Of a stretch of 64,000 bases of DNA, positions 43,995-54,305 are shown in pieces. The stretch's first letter is position 1; every line of letters starts with the position of its first letter. Made by a program: the position numbers and the translations under genes. The notes under the pieces are model-generated. The model worked only from the letters and a program-made list of their open reading frames with translations, ran no database searches and had not been told where the DNA came from. The stretch lies in NCBI GenBank assembly GCA_015075405.1, contig JABTUK010000005.1, positions 813,747-877,746 of the forward strand, given 5' to 3'. Origin of the DNA: Anaerolineales bacterium. Lineage in GTDB: Bacteria; Chloroflexota; Anaerolineae; 4572-78; J111.

Positions 43995-46900
43995 ATGCCT
44001 AAACTCAAAGATTGGCAGGCGTGGGAGGAGGACGATCCCCGCTCCCGCCGGCAAAAAAGAAACCGGGATTTTGAGGAGTGGGGCGACGAAGCGCCAGCTC
44101 CCCGCAAAAAGGACAAGCCCCGCCGCTCCGGACGAGACACACAGCACCGGGCCGAACTACCTCCTGACGCGCCTCGTGAGAGCGCTTCGCCGCCCGTAGA
44201 GGACACCCGCAGGAGTGTGACACCCCCGACGCCGAAACTAGCCCCGGCTCAGCCGGTGGTAGCCCATGAACTGACCCCACTGCAATTGGTCCGCGCCATG
44301 GAACGGAACAACACCCCGCAGCAAATTTTCAAACTCATCCGGCAGGGGACGCCGATCCCGCGTCTGGCGGGTGCTTTGGGGCTGCCCCTGGAAACGGTGC
44401 AGCGGATTTACCGCCAGCAGCAGGTTTTGCACGGCGATTTTTCCCCGGCCGCTCAGTCGGTCCGGCTGCGCGAGGGTGGGCTGTCGTTTCCTCAAATTGG
44501 GGAAAAGTTGGGCGTGTCTGAAAGCCAGGCCCGCCAGTTGTACGCCCAGGGGCACGTCCGCTTTTACGGGAGCGACCCGACGGTGCAGTACGGTATCCGG
44601 CAAAAAGTAGGCCGCCAGCCTTTCCCGGCTGATGTCTTTGAGCAGCAGCCGACCTTTAGAAGCGATACCAACCGCGCCGCGCCGGTCCTCTCAAATATTA
44701 TCGGCCAGTTGCAAGGCCAACTTGAACCGCAGGGCTACCGTCTGGAAACCCACTTTGAGGCTGACCCGCTGGGCGGGCGGTACGTAGTTTGGGTCAAACA
44801 GGGCGACCAGGCCATTGGCCAGCCCTTCCGCCTATCGGCCACCCCCAGCGGGGTGCCGTTGCTGAGCAAAACTGGCAAAGGGCCGGGCGGCTACCGTCTG
44901 ACTCGCCAGGGCCAGGCGGTGCAAGTATCAGGCTCATTTGAGACTCGATTGAACCGGGCGGTACAGCAAATGATCGAGAACGCCCGCACCGACCCCACCG
45001 GCCCGGCCTATTTCGATGATGACATGCCCCCAGATGAGGGCAGTTATGCCCCCGATCTGCCTTATGATGATGACAGTGTGCCAGAGATGCCGGACTGGAT
45101 GCGGGAAGGCCCGCCGCCGGAAGGTCTCACCATAGAACCCCGGCCCGGCCCGGCCGCGCCCCGCCGGCCGGGGAAGGTGAGCCACAAGCCGCTGCTCAAC
45201 GTGCTGGACATCCTGGACGTAAACGCCAAGCGCGACCCTGCCCGGCGCAACGACTGGAAAAGCATCGGCGCTGATTTTATACGCCTGACGCACGGCGGGC
45301 GCTTCCGCGAGGAAAACGCCGAGGCCCTGATTAAAAACCGGAGTGGGGAGTGGGATTACCCCGAAGCTATCACCAACTATAGCTATAGCCCGGCCGGCTT
45401 TGATCCGGAAGGACGGAACGGCTGGTTAACCCCGATGGTCAGCAAAGGCGCGGTGTACCCGGTCGAGGCCCGCAACTTTATTCCCGGCAACATCAGGCTG
45501 GACAATGATGGGCAGTGGGGCAGCCAGAAGGGGCTGGGCAAACAAACCAAGCGCGATGATCTGTCGCTGACCCGCAAATATTTGATGGCCGGGCCGGCGC
45601 TGGGGGTTTCCTACCCGCTCAGCGCCCAGCACATCCTGGGCCAGCGGGCCACCGAGCCGGACGTGGCCCACATCGCCCGCGCTTTTATCCTGGACCGGGG
45701 CGGGATCATCCCCGAAGGCCAGATGTGGAAAGACGTGAACTACGCCCCGTGGGCCTTTGGCTCGTTTGAGGAAAACCCCGAAAAGTACGAGCTGCGCTTT
45801 AATGACCTGTACTCCGAGGAAGAAGTGCTGCGGGCGGCCGGGCTGTGGGATGAAGCCGCCGGCGCGTTCAAGCCGCGTCTACTCAAACCCGGCCAAAAAG
45901 TGGCCTCGCCGGTGGGCTTCAAAAAAGACCTGGTGGGCAAAAACGAGGCGGCGGTTATCAACGGCTACGAAATCGTGGACATCCTGACCGAGCAGGGCAA
46001 CCCGGCCAAGGCGCTGCGCTTCAAGGGCTTCTACGGCAACCGCACCAACGTGGTCGCAGCCATGAAACTCGAAGGCTGGAAGAATCTGGCCCAGGATAAA
46101 CACGTGCGGGAAAAAATGGGCCTGGACGCCGACCTGGTGCTCAATAAACCTTCCGATCCGGTAGTGGCCAACCTGAGCATCCTCAACTCCCTGCCGCGCG
46201 AACAGTTTGAAGATTTGTGGCGTGAAGTTCACGGCGAAACGCCCGCGCCAGGGCGCACGGCGACAATGGAAGACCTGGAAAGCCTGGCCCCGGTGTGGCA
46301 GCGGTTACAGGAGAAAAACCGGGCCACCCACGTTTTTCCGGGGCAAATCTTTGATAAGAACACCAAAGAGCAGTATGAAGCTGCCAAAATCATCCGGGGC
46401 GAGGTCAAGGAACTGCCGCCGCTGTTTGAGGGCGCGGAGCCGATGTTCCAGGCCGATCTGGAGGCCAGCGGCTTTTTTGCCGATGTGCGCTTCCGGCTGA
46501 TAGATAACGTGACCAACACCCGCGAGGGCCACCTGGCCAACAATATCCTGCGAGCGCAAAACGTCAATACCCCCGGTCTGGGCGACTATCTGCGCGAGCT
46601 GGGCTACGAAGGGCGCGATCTTTATAACACCCTGTACGAAATGTACCGGCTTAACACCCAACCTGGGTTTGATAAAGTTGGCTCGCTGGTGGTGGACTTG
46701 ATCGGCGACATGACCGGCAACCCCGAAGCCCAGGCCCGGCTACAGGCAATTCAGCAGGACAGGCTGACCGCGATACTGCCGGAAGTGATGCGTGGTAGAG
46801 CGCGCGCCCAGTACACAGGCAAGGAAGCCAAAGCTTACGAAAGATTCCAGAACGAGGCCGGGGCACAGGCTATTCAGCAGTATTACCAGGAGGCGCTGGG

Positions 46901-49900
46901 GACCGACTCCTTTATCCTCCGTATCGGCGCAGGCCAGCAGGCGGCTTACATGGTCAACCCGGCCCTGACCGAACGCTTTGGCTACCTGGACGATTTGACC
47001 AACGAGAAGGTCAGTGAACTCAAGGAGGCCGGCGAGTTCCAGCTCAAAGAGGCCTGGCGTATTGTTCAGAAAGACCAGCCGGGGCTGCTCAAGTGGTTTC
47101 TCAAGCAGAATCGGGCGGCTATGCAGCCGCTGATCGCCGCCCAGGCGGAGCTGCTGCAATCGGCCGGGGCGCGGAAAGATTGGTTTGGCACGAGCCACGA
47201 TTCAATCTTTACCCATGTCCACGCCTCCGACTACAGCCTGCCGCGCAATGCCCTGGCCATGGGCTGGCAGGACATCTTACGCACGACCGGCATGAAGGAC
47301 ACCCCCGAAAACCGAAAACTGCTCAGCCAGCGCTCAGCCGCCGGTCAACTGCTGTACGGCGGCTTCCGCAACCCGGCCAGCTCGGTCATTGCCCAAACCG
47401 GGCTGACCCTGAACATGGTCACGCCCGACCTGGTTAAAGAGTACGGGCTGGATTTGCCGATGGCCGGCCACCCGATCCTGTTTCACCCGCACATGGTCCA
47501 GGCCCAGGGCGGCGACAACGACAGCGATATGTCGCAGATTTACGCCGTGCTGAAACGTATGGCCGGCGGCGGGCTTTATAACGCCTTCAATCTTCAGCCC
47601 AGCGCCCCGGAGGAGATCACCAGCCAGGCCAAAGCTCACGCCGCCAGGGAGTATTGGGATGCCCAGGACAAGCTGAATGTGACCGCTGAAAAAGCGGCCC
47701 GCAACCGGCTGGGCTTTGATCCGGCCAACCCCGTCAAGCTGGACGGCAACATCTGGTCGCCGGCCCAATGGGAAAACGAAACCCTGGCAAGTTACAAGCT
47801 CAACTCGGTCCAGATCGGCCAGGCGTACAACATCCCGGTGCGGGTAGGTACGGAACTGGCGGATAGCCGCGAGGCTAAAAACAAGATTAGCGAATACGGC
47901 GGCTGGCTTTACCAGCCGCCCCTGGACAAAGAGGTTTACGAGCCGGGATCGCCGGAGTATGACCTGTTTCAATTCCTGGGCAGTTTCAATGCCCTGACCG
48001 GCACGTTCAAAGCACCCAGCGTTCAGGTGGCGGGGACAGACGGCAAGGTTCATGACGGGACTTTCGCCTGGCGCAAAAATTTCGGGACGCGCGGCCAGTT
48101 TGGAGCGGCCGGGATGCTGGCCGTCATCAAAGCCCTGACTGAAGAACGGCCTGAAGGGGCGATCGGGACGGCGATGACCAAAGAACAGTTTGCCGCCTTT
48201 GTGACCAGCGCCGCTGGGCTGCCAGATAAGGCAGTCAAGATGCTCAATAACTGGAATCTGCCGCAGCTTCCCGAGTTGGAGGCTAAGCAGCTATCACACC
48301 TAAACCTGAGTGATAAGCAGAAGGATCTGCTGGAGCGTTTTGCCGAAAGCGACACCCCCCTGGCCCAGATGATGCGCGGCTACGGGGTCAGGAACGCCCT
48401 GACCAAAGCCGAGAGCCTGCAAAAGAAGCTGCAATTTACCCTGCCGGTGGCGCTGGAACTGGCCAGAGATACCGGCCTGGAAAACACCGGCGAATCCTCC
48501 CACTTCAAACGCGATCTGCAAGGCATGATGAACATCTTCCAGAACGAGATGTTCAACTTCCGGAGGGGGTCCGGTTCGGACACCTTCAAGCGGGATTACG
48601 AGCAGCTTTTAGCCGATTTTGGCCTGGAGTGGGGCGGCCCCAACAAAAACAACTTCTTTGACCTGCTGGACCCGGGCAGTAAGAGCAAAGCCGCCGGCGC
48701 GTTCTGGGAATGGGACAGCGAACGGCGACAGCGCTTTTACCAGGGGGCCGGGAACCTAATCGAGAAACACGTGACCGGGGTGGGTTTTGACCAGGCCAGC
48801 CGGCGCTGGGTGCTGAAAGACGCCCAGGCGGCCCGGACCAACCCGCTACTGGCGCCCTGGTTCAAGGATTACGACCGGGTGCGCTCGATGATGACCATCA
48901 ACGCCCGCGATCTGGCCGACGAAGAAACCGAGTTTGGATTGGTTAACTCAGTCTGGAAAAACTGGTCGCCAGGGCTGGATGAGTTGGAACACAACGAGCT
49001 GACCGCGCCCCTAGTCAACGAAAAGTACCAACGCAAACAAAAGGCGCTGGGTGGCCTGAGCCGACTCTTTGAGCGATTCAAAAAGGCCAGCCGGTTAAAC
49101 GGCCAGAGTGAAATCGGACCGGACTTCGAGAACTTTGTCAGCGGCAAAAAACCCTACACCGCCCAGGAAGAAGAAATGTGGCGGCAGGCCGAGCTGGGCC
49201 ACGAAGAAGCCCGCCGGCTGAAACGGCAGCGCTGGGAGCGCGAAGGCTACAATGAACCGATGTATTTCGCCGAGGGCGGAGTCCTGGACCGGGCCACCCG
49301 CATTGGCCAAACTAAAAACGGGCGCGACATTATCGCCGGCGAGGCCGGGCGCGAGTACGTGGTCCCCGAAGGTAAAACCCGCGATTTGGGAGGCGGGCTG
49401 AAGGTGTTCGACGAGGACGCGCTGGGGAAAGGCACACCTGCCGGCCCTTCGTCAAGCCCTTCGACAAGCTCAGGACACGGCTCAGGACAGGCTGAGGTGA
49501 GGCTGGCCAAAGGCGGCGTGTTGGACTATGAGAGCTACGCTAACGCCCCTCAGAACGATTTTGAAACCGCGATCCGGCAAGTAGCCTACGAACTCTCAGG
49601 AGGCCGCTTTACAGGTGATGTAGAGGCTGCCAAGAACCTGGTGCGACAGCAGATCGAAACCGACATCCAGCGGCTGGCGGCTAACCCGCCTCAAAATGGG
49701 CTGCCGGGGTTGATGGCTTCGAGTATGTCGGGTCGGGCCACCGAAATGATGGCCCTGGCGCTGGGGCCGAACCCGGCAGCGCAGGATTTTTCCACTTGGA
49801 ACAATTTACTGGCCGAATATGGCTTATCAGCCGATATGCAGCCTTTAGGCGTGAACCCGCAGCAGATCAACCCGGCGATTAAGAAGCAGCTTCAGCAGCA

Positions 49901-52900
49901 GGCCGGCGGCGATCCGCAAACCTACAAAGCAGCCCTGGCCGGGTATATGAAAGAGTTGAATACTGGGCTGGCCGCCAAATCCTTCTCTCACGCCAACTAC
50001 GGCAACGTCTATAACGCCATCCCCGGCTGGGAGGGCTATTGGAACGGCAACAGACCCGCCTCGACCATCCCGGCCATCGCCTTGTCGGACGTAGCCCAGG
50101 GCAATTTGGCCCGGCTCATCGGGGGCGCAGGGGGAGGTGGAGGCAATGGCGGCCTACCGCCCCAAGACGTAGGGGAGCAGGGGAGCAGAGGAGCAGGGGG
50201 GATAGGGAGAAAAGAGATAACTGCCTACGCCCAACCTTTCAATCCGCAGATGGTCCAGATGTATAAAACCCTGGCTGAAAAGTTGAACCAATATGCCTCG
50301 ACCATCGAGGAACTCAACCAGAATGGGGCGACCCTGGCCGATGTGAGCGGGGAGACGGCCCAGGTGATCAAGGCGGCGGGTAAGACCTATCATCGCCTGG
50401 AAGGGCAGTACAGCCGGGCGCAGCGGGTGCTGCGGTACGACCAACTGCAAGCCAAGTTTGATAATTTCCAATACCGCGAAGGCGATCCCCTGACCGAAGA
50501 TGAATCACGGGAGCTTTCTCAGCTTCAGGAGCAGATGACCAAGCCGACCGGCGCGGACGTGGCGGCGGCAGGTAAGGTCAAGGGCTACATTCAAGACATC
50601 TTCCCCATTTACGCCGAGCGCGAACTGGCCGGGCGGCGCGGCACCCGATTACCCCGCCAGATGATTGCGGACAGCCCGCTGGCCTGGGCGGCCCAGATTG
50701 CCGGGCGCGATCCGGGGTTGGTCAAAGAATCCCGTCAGGCCGAGCGGCAGATGCTGCGGATGGGCCAGCTTGACCGGCGGCTGGGCGACGTGCAGGACTG
50801 GTACGCGGCAGCCCGCACGGGAGAAGCAGAGAAATTTAGCGACCGGCAGGGACAGCAGATGAAAGTCTACGCCGATGAGGTCAGCCGGCTGTCATATGAG
50901 CGCCAAAATCTGTACGAGCAGGCCGTCCCCCTCAAATGGCAGTACGAGGAGAGCCTGGCGCGGGGTGATTACAAAACCGCGCAGCGCCTCTTTGACGACC
51001 TTGACCCCCTGGTCACCGAAATCGAGGGCCTCAAAGACCAGATTGGGACGCTGACCCCCCACGTCAAGGAACACGTGGAGGCGCTGCGGCTGCAAACCGG
51101 CTCAATCCGCGAGGAAATCAAGGAGCGCAAAAGCCTGTATAGTGCCCTGACCGCTCAGCACGACGAACTACAAAAACAGAAGGTGGGCCTATCCGGTCCT
51201 GACCGGCTGGCCAAGGCCGGCGAGATTGGGGCAGTGAGAAGCGAGATGGACCGGGTGAGCGCCGACATCAAGGAGCGGGCCAAACTCCTGGGCCGGCTGG
51301 AACTGGAAAAGCGGGAGCTGACCGACCTGATCCACGAACCGCAGGGCCGTTCCATCACCGGCCTGGGCAAGCGGCCGCAAACCTACGGGCAGCAAGCCTG
51401 GAACGAACTGGTTCAGGGTTACGCCCCGCAGCGGTTGTTCTGGGAGTTCCAGAACATCCAGCAGATGCAGTACATGGCCTTTATGCCTATGCTCCAGATG
51501 CGCCAGCAGTACCTGGGCGAGCAGGCCGCGCTCGGCCAGGCTAACTATGCTTTAGGGGCGGGGACGATGCCGCAGAGCGTCCTTTCGGCGATGGCCAGCC
51601 AGGCCAATATGAGCCGGGCTTCGTCTGCCTTTGGGCAGGGGGTGGACAACTCGATCACGATGGGCCTCTGGAAAGGGCTGACCGGCTATTTAGGCCAGAA
51701 TGAAGGCGCGGGCAGCTTTCTGGGCGCAGCCGGGTTTGATCTGACCTCCGGCTTGACCGCGCTGATGGGAGCCAAGATGGTCGGCGGGCCGGCGGTGAAC
51801 GCCATTGGCAAACTCCTGCCGGCGCTGGGGGTCAAAGCCGCGCCTTACTTTATGCCAGCCGGCGGGCCGGGCCTGGGCGCAACCACGCTCGCGGCGCTGG
51901 GGACCGGCGGCGGGGTCGTGGCCGGTGGCCTGGGCTTGGGCCTGGGCCTGGGCATCAACGAGTATCTGGCCAGCCAGAACGCCGGCGGTAATTTTATGGG
52001 CCTGGATTGGGCGGCCCAGCCGCTCTCCAAGCACCTGACCGTGGCCGCCTACGAGTCGGCCGGCTACACCGGCGACCAGTGGGGCGGCGTGTTCAACCCG
52101 GCCAACAGTTGGCTGTTGCGCGCCGCGGCTGACAAAACCGGCCTGGCCGGTTATATGGGCTGGGATGTCTGGAACCAGGACAAGGCTGAGGCAATGGGGA
52201 CCGCCGTCGGCAAGTACACCGGGGCGGTGACCGAACCTATCCCGGTTTGGGTGACCAAGATGGAGAACGAAGTCGCCAAGCAGTTGGGGGTGAGCACCGA
52301 TCAACTGCCCTTCGACCGGGCAGAGCTGGCTCAGATGGTGCAGATGGCGGCCGAGGACCAGGGCCTGACCAAAGCCCAAATTGAAGGTGGGGCCGGCGTC
52401 GCTGAGAAATTAGCCCAGGAGATCGCCGACTCCTACACCTCCGGCGTCTCGATGTCCCAGCGCAGCGCCTTCCGCCAGAAAGCTATTGATGTGTCGGGCT
52501 ATGCGCCGGGGACCGAGGGCGCGCGCATGATGAGCGAGTGGGTCAATCAAGGCTCGCTCTTTGAGCGCCAGCAGCGTTACCAGGCGGCGGCCCTGGCCCA
52601 GAATTACGCTGACGCCATGAACTTCACCCCCCAGCAGCGCCAGGATATCAGCCAGAAGGTTTACGACTTGCTGGCCGATGGCATGAGCCTGGACAAAGCA
52701 AGCAAGGTGATTAGCGGGGCGATGAGCCAGCGCAAGATGGAGAACCAGTACACCTGGTCAGCCGCAGCCTACGCTTCCGGCCACCCCGAAATGGCCCTGA
52801 TGGACCAGGCCCAGCCTTGGATGCCCAAGAACCAAACGGTGCTGTGGGCCATCGAGGACCGGCGGCGGGCCGAGGATAACGCCCGCGAGTTGGGGACGGT

Positions 52901-54296
52901 TACATTAGGCGCGAACGGCTTTGAGTGGTCCGGCGGCCGCCAGGAAGTTGAGCTTGGCTGGCAGCGGCAAAAGCTGGACCTGGAAAAAGAGTTCTGGGAT
53001 TTCCGGCGACAGTCCTCGCTCGACGACTTCGCCATGCAGCAGAAATTCTTCGAGTTCAACATCCGCCAGCAGCGCCAGGCGATTGAGTGGGAGGAGCGGC
53101 AGAGCCGGGTCCAGTCCGAGTATTACGAAAAGCAGTATGCCCTCAATAAGAAAATCTTTGAGCTTCAGCGCGAATGGCGGATCAAGGATTTCAATAAACA
53201 AGAATACCGGATGGACGTGCAGCGCAGTTGGCAGATCGAAGATTCCGCGTGGAACCGGGAAAGCTATAATATCCAGGCTGGCTGGCAGATGGAGGACCTC
53301 CAGCGCGCCCTGCGCTACGCCTCAAATGGCCGCGAGCGTATGGACATCCGGCGGCAGATCGAGCGGGCCAGCATCATGGACGAACGGAAGCAGACCGAGT
53401 TCGACCGGGAGGACAGCCGCAATACAACTCAATACAATTGGGCCAAAGAAGATTTAGCCGAGAACCGGCGGCGCTTCGAGGAGATGAACGAGCTTCAGCG
53501 CCAGCAGATGGAACTAGGACGCGAGTATTGGCAGCAGCAGCAGGCGATGGCCGAAAGCTACCGTGAGGTGCGGCGGGCTTCCCTGGAGGAGCAGATCGCG
53601 CTTCAGCAGGAGCAAAACACCCTAACCATCCAGCAGTGGGGCGACGGCATGGCCCTGCAAGACAAGCAGCACGCCCTGGAAACCCAGATCAATGAAACCA
53701 AATACCAGTGGGCTTTAGATGACCTGGCCCTGGCCCGGCAGCGTTCGGCTGAAGATGAAAAAATCCTCGGCTTGCAGCGGGAGACGACCAGCGCCAGTTA
53801 TTTCTATTCCTTCTACCAGGCGATGGGCTACGATGCGGCCAAGAAAGCCAAACCGGAACTGTCCGATATGGCGACCTCTGCCGGCAAGCTGGCCGACGAT
53901 ATGGAACGTGCGGCGGAAGCCCTGGCCAGGATGTCCAGCAATGGCGGCGACTTTTCCATCTACGGTTCGCAAATGAACAACCCGCCGGCCCCAACGCCTT
54001 ACGTGGGCGCGCCGATCATCAAACCGTTTGCCCAGGGCGGCTACACCGGCGACGGCGACCCGAGCGAAGTGGCCGGCATCGTCCACCGCGGCGAGTACGT
54101 GGTGCCGCAGGGCGGGGCCTTGGTGATCCGGGAAGGGGCCAACAACGAAGGCGCCGGCAGCGCCGAGGTGGTCACCCTCCTGGCCGCGATCTTGGCCCAG
54201 CTTCAGGAAGGTGGCGGGACAATTTTAATTGACATAGAGCGGTTGAAGAAAGCGGGATTCTTGCACGCCTCGAATTTTCAATCGGTCTACCGTTAG
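43995..54296 (+). CDS. Giant virion protein: RNA-polymerase-like half fused to tape-measure half
   Basis: 3433 aa. Residues 95-200 hold two HTH-like helices (LAGALGLPLETVQRIYRQQQ). Residues 370-1700 hold polymerase-type motifs: KGFYGNRTNVVAAM (677-690) like the beta GRHGNKGVV lysine loop, DADLVLNKPSDP (711-722) like beta DIVLNPLGVP, FRNPA (R1125, P1127), and FHPHMVQAQGGDNDSDM with H1164-P1165 eight residues before D1174/D1176/D1178. A GEAGREYVVPEG segment follows near 1780. The second half has hydrophobic glycine-rich stretches near 2630-2660, a long aromatic coiled coil (2980-3250), and ends with another GGYTGDG...GEYVVPQGG. Position and second half say tape measure. The polymerase reading is by eye. 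Confidence 0.75.
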   Translation: MPKLKDWQAWEEDDPRSRRQKRNRDFEEWGDEAPAPRKKDKPRRSGRDTQHRAELPPDAPRESASPPVEDTRRSVTPPTPKLAPAQPVVAHELTPLQLVRAMERNNTPQQIFKLIRQGTPIPRLAGALGLPLETVQRIYRQQQVLHGDFSPAAQSVRLREGGLSFPQIGEKLGVSESQARQLYAQGHVRFYGSDPTVQYGIRQKVGRQPFPADVFEQQPTFRSDTNRAAPVLSNIIGQLQGQLEPQGYRLETHFEADPLGGRYVVWVKQGDQAIGQPFRLSATPSGVPLLSKTGKGPGGYRLTRQGQAVQVSGSFETRLNRAVQQMIENARTDPTGPAYFDDDMPPDEGSYAPDLPYDDDSVPEMPDWMREGPPPEGLTIEPRPGPAAPRRPGKVSHKPLLNVLDILDVNAKRDPARRNDWKSIGADFIRLTHGGRFREENAEALIKNRSGEWDYPEAITNYSYSPAGFDPEGRNGWLTPMVSKGAVYPVEARNFIPGNIRLDNDGQWGSQKGLGKQTKRDDLSLTRKYLMAGPALGVSYPLSAQHILGQRATEPDVAHIARAFILDRGGIIPEGQMWKDVNYAPWAFGSFEENPEKYELRFNDLYSEEEVLRAAGLWDEAAGAFKPRLLKPGQKVASPVGFKKDLVGKNEAAVINGYEIVDILTEQGNPAKALRFKGFYGNRTNVVAAMKLEGWKNLAQDKHVREKMGLDADLVLNKPSDPVVANLSILNSLPREQFEDLWREVHGETPAPGRTATMEDLESLAPVWQRLQEKNRATHVFPGQIFDKNTKEQYEAAKIIRGEVKELPPLFEGAEPMFQADLEASGFFADVRFRLIDNVTNTREGHLANNILRAQNVNTPGLGDYLRELGYEGRDLYNTLYEMYRLNTQPGFDKVGSLVVDLIGDMTGNPEAQARLQAIQQDRLTAILPEVMRGRARAQYTGKEAKAYERFQNEAGAQAIQQYYQEALGTDSFILRIGAGQQAAYMVNPALTERFGYLDDLTNEKVSELKEAGEFQLKEAWRIVQKDQPGLLKWFLKQNRAAMQPLIAAQAELLQSAGARKDWFGTSHDSIFTHVHASDYSLPRNALAMGWQDILRTTGMKDTPENRKLLSQRSAAGQLLYGGFRNPASSVIAQTGLTLNMVTPDLVKEYGLDLPMAGHPILFHPHMVQAQGGDNDSDMSQIYAVLKRMAGGGLYNAFNLQPSAPEEITSQAKAHAAREYWDAQDKLNVTAEKAARNRLGFDPANPVKLDGNIWSPAQWENETLASYKLNSVQIGQAYNIPVRVGTELADSREAKNKISEYGGWLYQPPLDKEVYEPGSPEYDLFQFLGSFNALTGTFKAPSVQVAGTDGKVHDGTFAWRKNFGTRGQFGAAGMLAVIKALTEERPEGAIGTAMTKEQFAAFVTSAAGLPDKAVKMLNNWNLPQLPELEAKQLSHLNLSDKQKDLLERFAESDTPLAQMMRGYGVRNALTKAESLQKKLQFTLPVALELARDTGLENTGESSHFKRDLQGMMNIFQNEMFNFRRGSGSDTFKRDYEQLLADFGLEWGGPNKNNFFDLLDPGSKSKAAGAFWEWDSERRQRFYQGAGNLIEKHVTGVGFDQASRRWVLKDAQAARTNPLLAPWFKDYDRVRSMMTINARDLADEETEFGLVNSVWKNWSPGLDELEHNELTAPLVNEKYQRKQKALGGLSRLFERFKKASRLNGQSEIGPDFENFVSGKKPYTAQEEEMWRQAELGHEEARRLKRQRWEREGYNEPMYFAEGGVLDRATRIGQTKNGRDIIAGEAGREYVVPEGKTRDLGGGLKVFDEDALGKGTPAGPSSSPSTSSGHGSGQAEVRLAKGGVLDYESYANAPQNDFETAIRQVAYELSGGRFTGDVEAAKNLVRQQIETDIQRLAANPPQNGLPGLMASSMSGRATEMMALALGPNPAAQDFSTWNNLLAEYGLSADMQPLGVNPQQINPAIKKQLQQQAGGDPQTYKAALAGYMKELNTGLAAKSFSHANYGNVYNAIPGWEGYWNGNRPASTIPAIALSDVAQGNLARLIGGAGGGGGNGGLPPQDVGEQGSRGAGGIGRKEITAYAQPFNPQMVQMYKTLAEKLNQYASTIEELNQNGATLADVSGETAQVIKAAGKTYHRLEGQYSRAQRVLRYDQLQAKFDNFQYREGDPLTEDESRELSQLQEQMTKPTGADVAAAGKVKGYIQDIFPIYAERELAGRRGTRLPRQMIADSPLAWAAQIAGRDPGLVKESRQAERQMLRMGQLDRRLGDVQDWYAAARTGEAEKFSDRQGQQMKVYADEVSRLSYERQNLYEQAVPLKWQYEESLARGDYKTAQRLFDDLDPLVTEIEGLKDQIGTLTPHVKEHVEALRLQTGSIREEIKERKSLYSALTAQHDELQKQKVGLSGPDRLAKAGEIGAVRSEMDRVSADIKERAKLLGRLELEKRELTDLIHEPQGRSITGLGKRPQTYGQQAWNELVQGYAPQRLFWEFQNIQQMQYMAFMPMLQMRQQYLGEQAALGQANYALGAGTMPQSVLSAMASQANMSRASSAFGQGVDNSITMGLWKGLTGYLGQNEGAGSFLGAAGFDLTSGLTALMGAKMVGGPAVNAIGKLLPALGVKAAPYFMPAGGPGLGATTLAALGTGGGVVAGGLGLGLGLGINEYLASQNAGGNFMGLDWAAQPLSKHLTVAAYESAGYTGDQWGGVFNPANSWLLRAAADKTGLAGYMGWDVWNQDKAEAMGTAVGKYTGAVTEPIPVWVTKMENEVAKQLGVSTDQLPFDRAELAQMVQMAAEDQGLTKAQIEGGAGVAEKLAQEIADSYTSGVSMSQRSAFRQKAIDVSGYAPGTEGARMMSEWVNQGSLFERQQRYQAAALAQNYADAMNFTPQQRQDISQKVYDLLADGMSLDKASKVISGAMSQRKMENQYTWSAAAYASGHPEMALMDQAQPWMPKNQTVLWAIEDRRRAEDNARELGTVTLGANGFEWSGGRQEVELGWQRQKLDLEKEFWDFRRQSSLDDFAMQQKFFEFNIRQQRQAIEWEERQSRVQSEYYEKQYALNKKIFELQREWRIKDFNKQEYRMDVQRSWQIEDSAWNRESYNIQAGWQMEDLQRALRYASNGRERMDIRRQIERASIMDERKQTEFDREDSRNTTQYNWAKEDLAENRRRFEEMNELQRQQMELGREYWQQQQAMAESYREVRRASLEEQIALQQEQNTLTIQQWGDGMALQDKQHALETQINETKYQWALDDLALARQRSAEDEKILGLQRETTSASYFYSFYQAMGYDAAKKAKPELSDMATSAGKLADDMERAAEALARMSSNGGDFSIYGSQMNNPPAPTPYVGAPIIKPFAQGGYTGDGDPSEVAGIVHRGEYVVPQGGALVIREGANNEGAGSAEVVTLLAAILAQLQEGGGTILIDIERLKKAGFLHASNFQSVYR
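49449..49498 (+). repeat. REP-like insertion inside the giant gene
   Basis: CCCTTCGACAAGCTCAGGAC plus a second partial GCTCAGGACAGGCTGAG, read in frame as SPSTSSGHGSGQAE. The same element is at 25095. Confidence 0.7.
50160..50214 (+). repeat. GGGGAGCAG-type repeat in the giant gene
   Basis: Purine-rich units (GGGGAGCAGGGGAGCAG and on) read in frame as a GEQGSRGAGGIGR linker. Similar in style to the 38733 and 58834 elements. Confidence 0.45.
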
Positions 54297-54305
54297 GGGG
54301 AAGAT

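Noticed and set aside
44480..44515. Eleventh copy of the 16-bp palindrome in the giant gene
   Set aside because: TTTCCTCAAATTGGGGAAA differs at several positions and its codons (FPQIGEK) fit an HTH helix. It may be chance.
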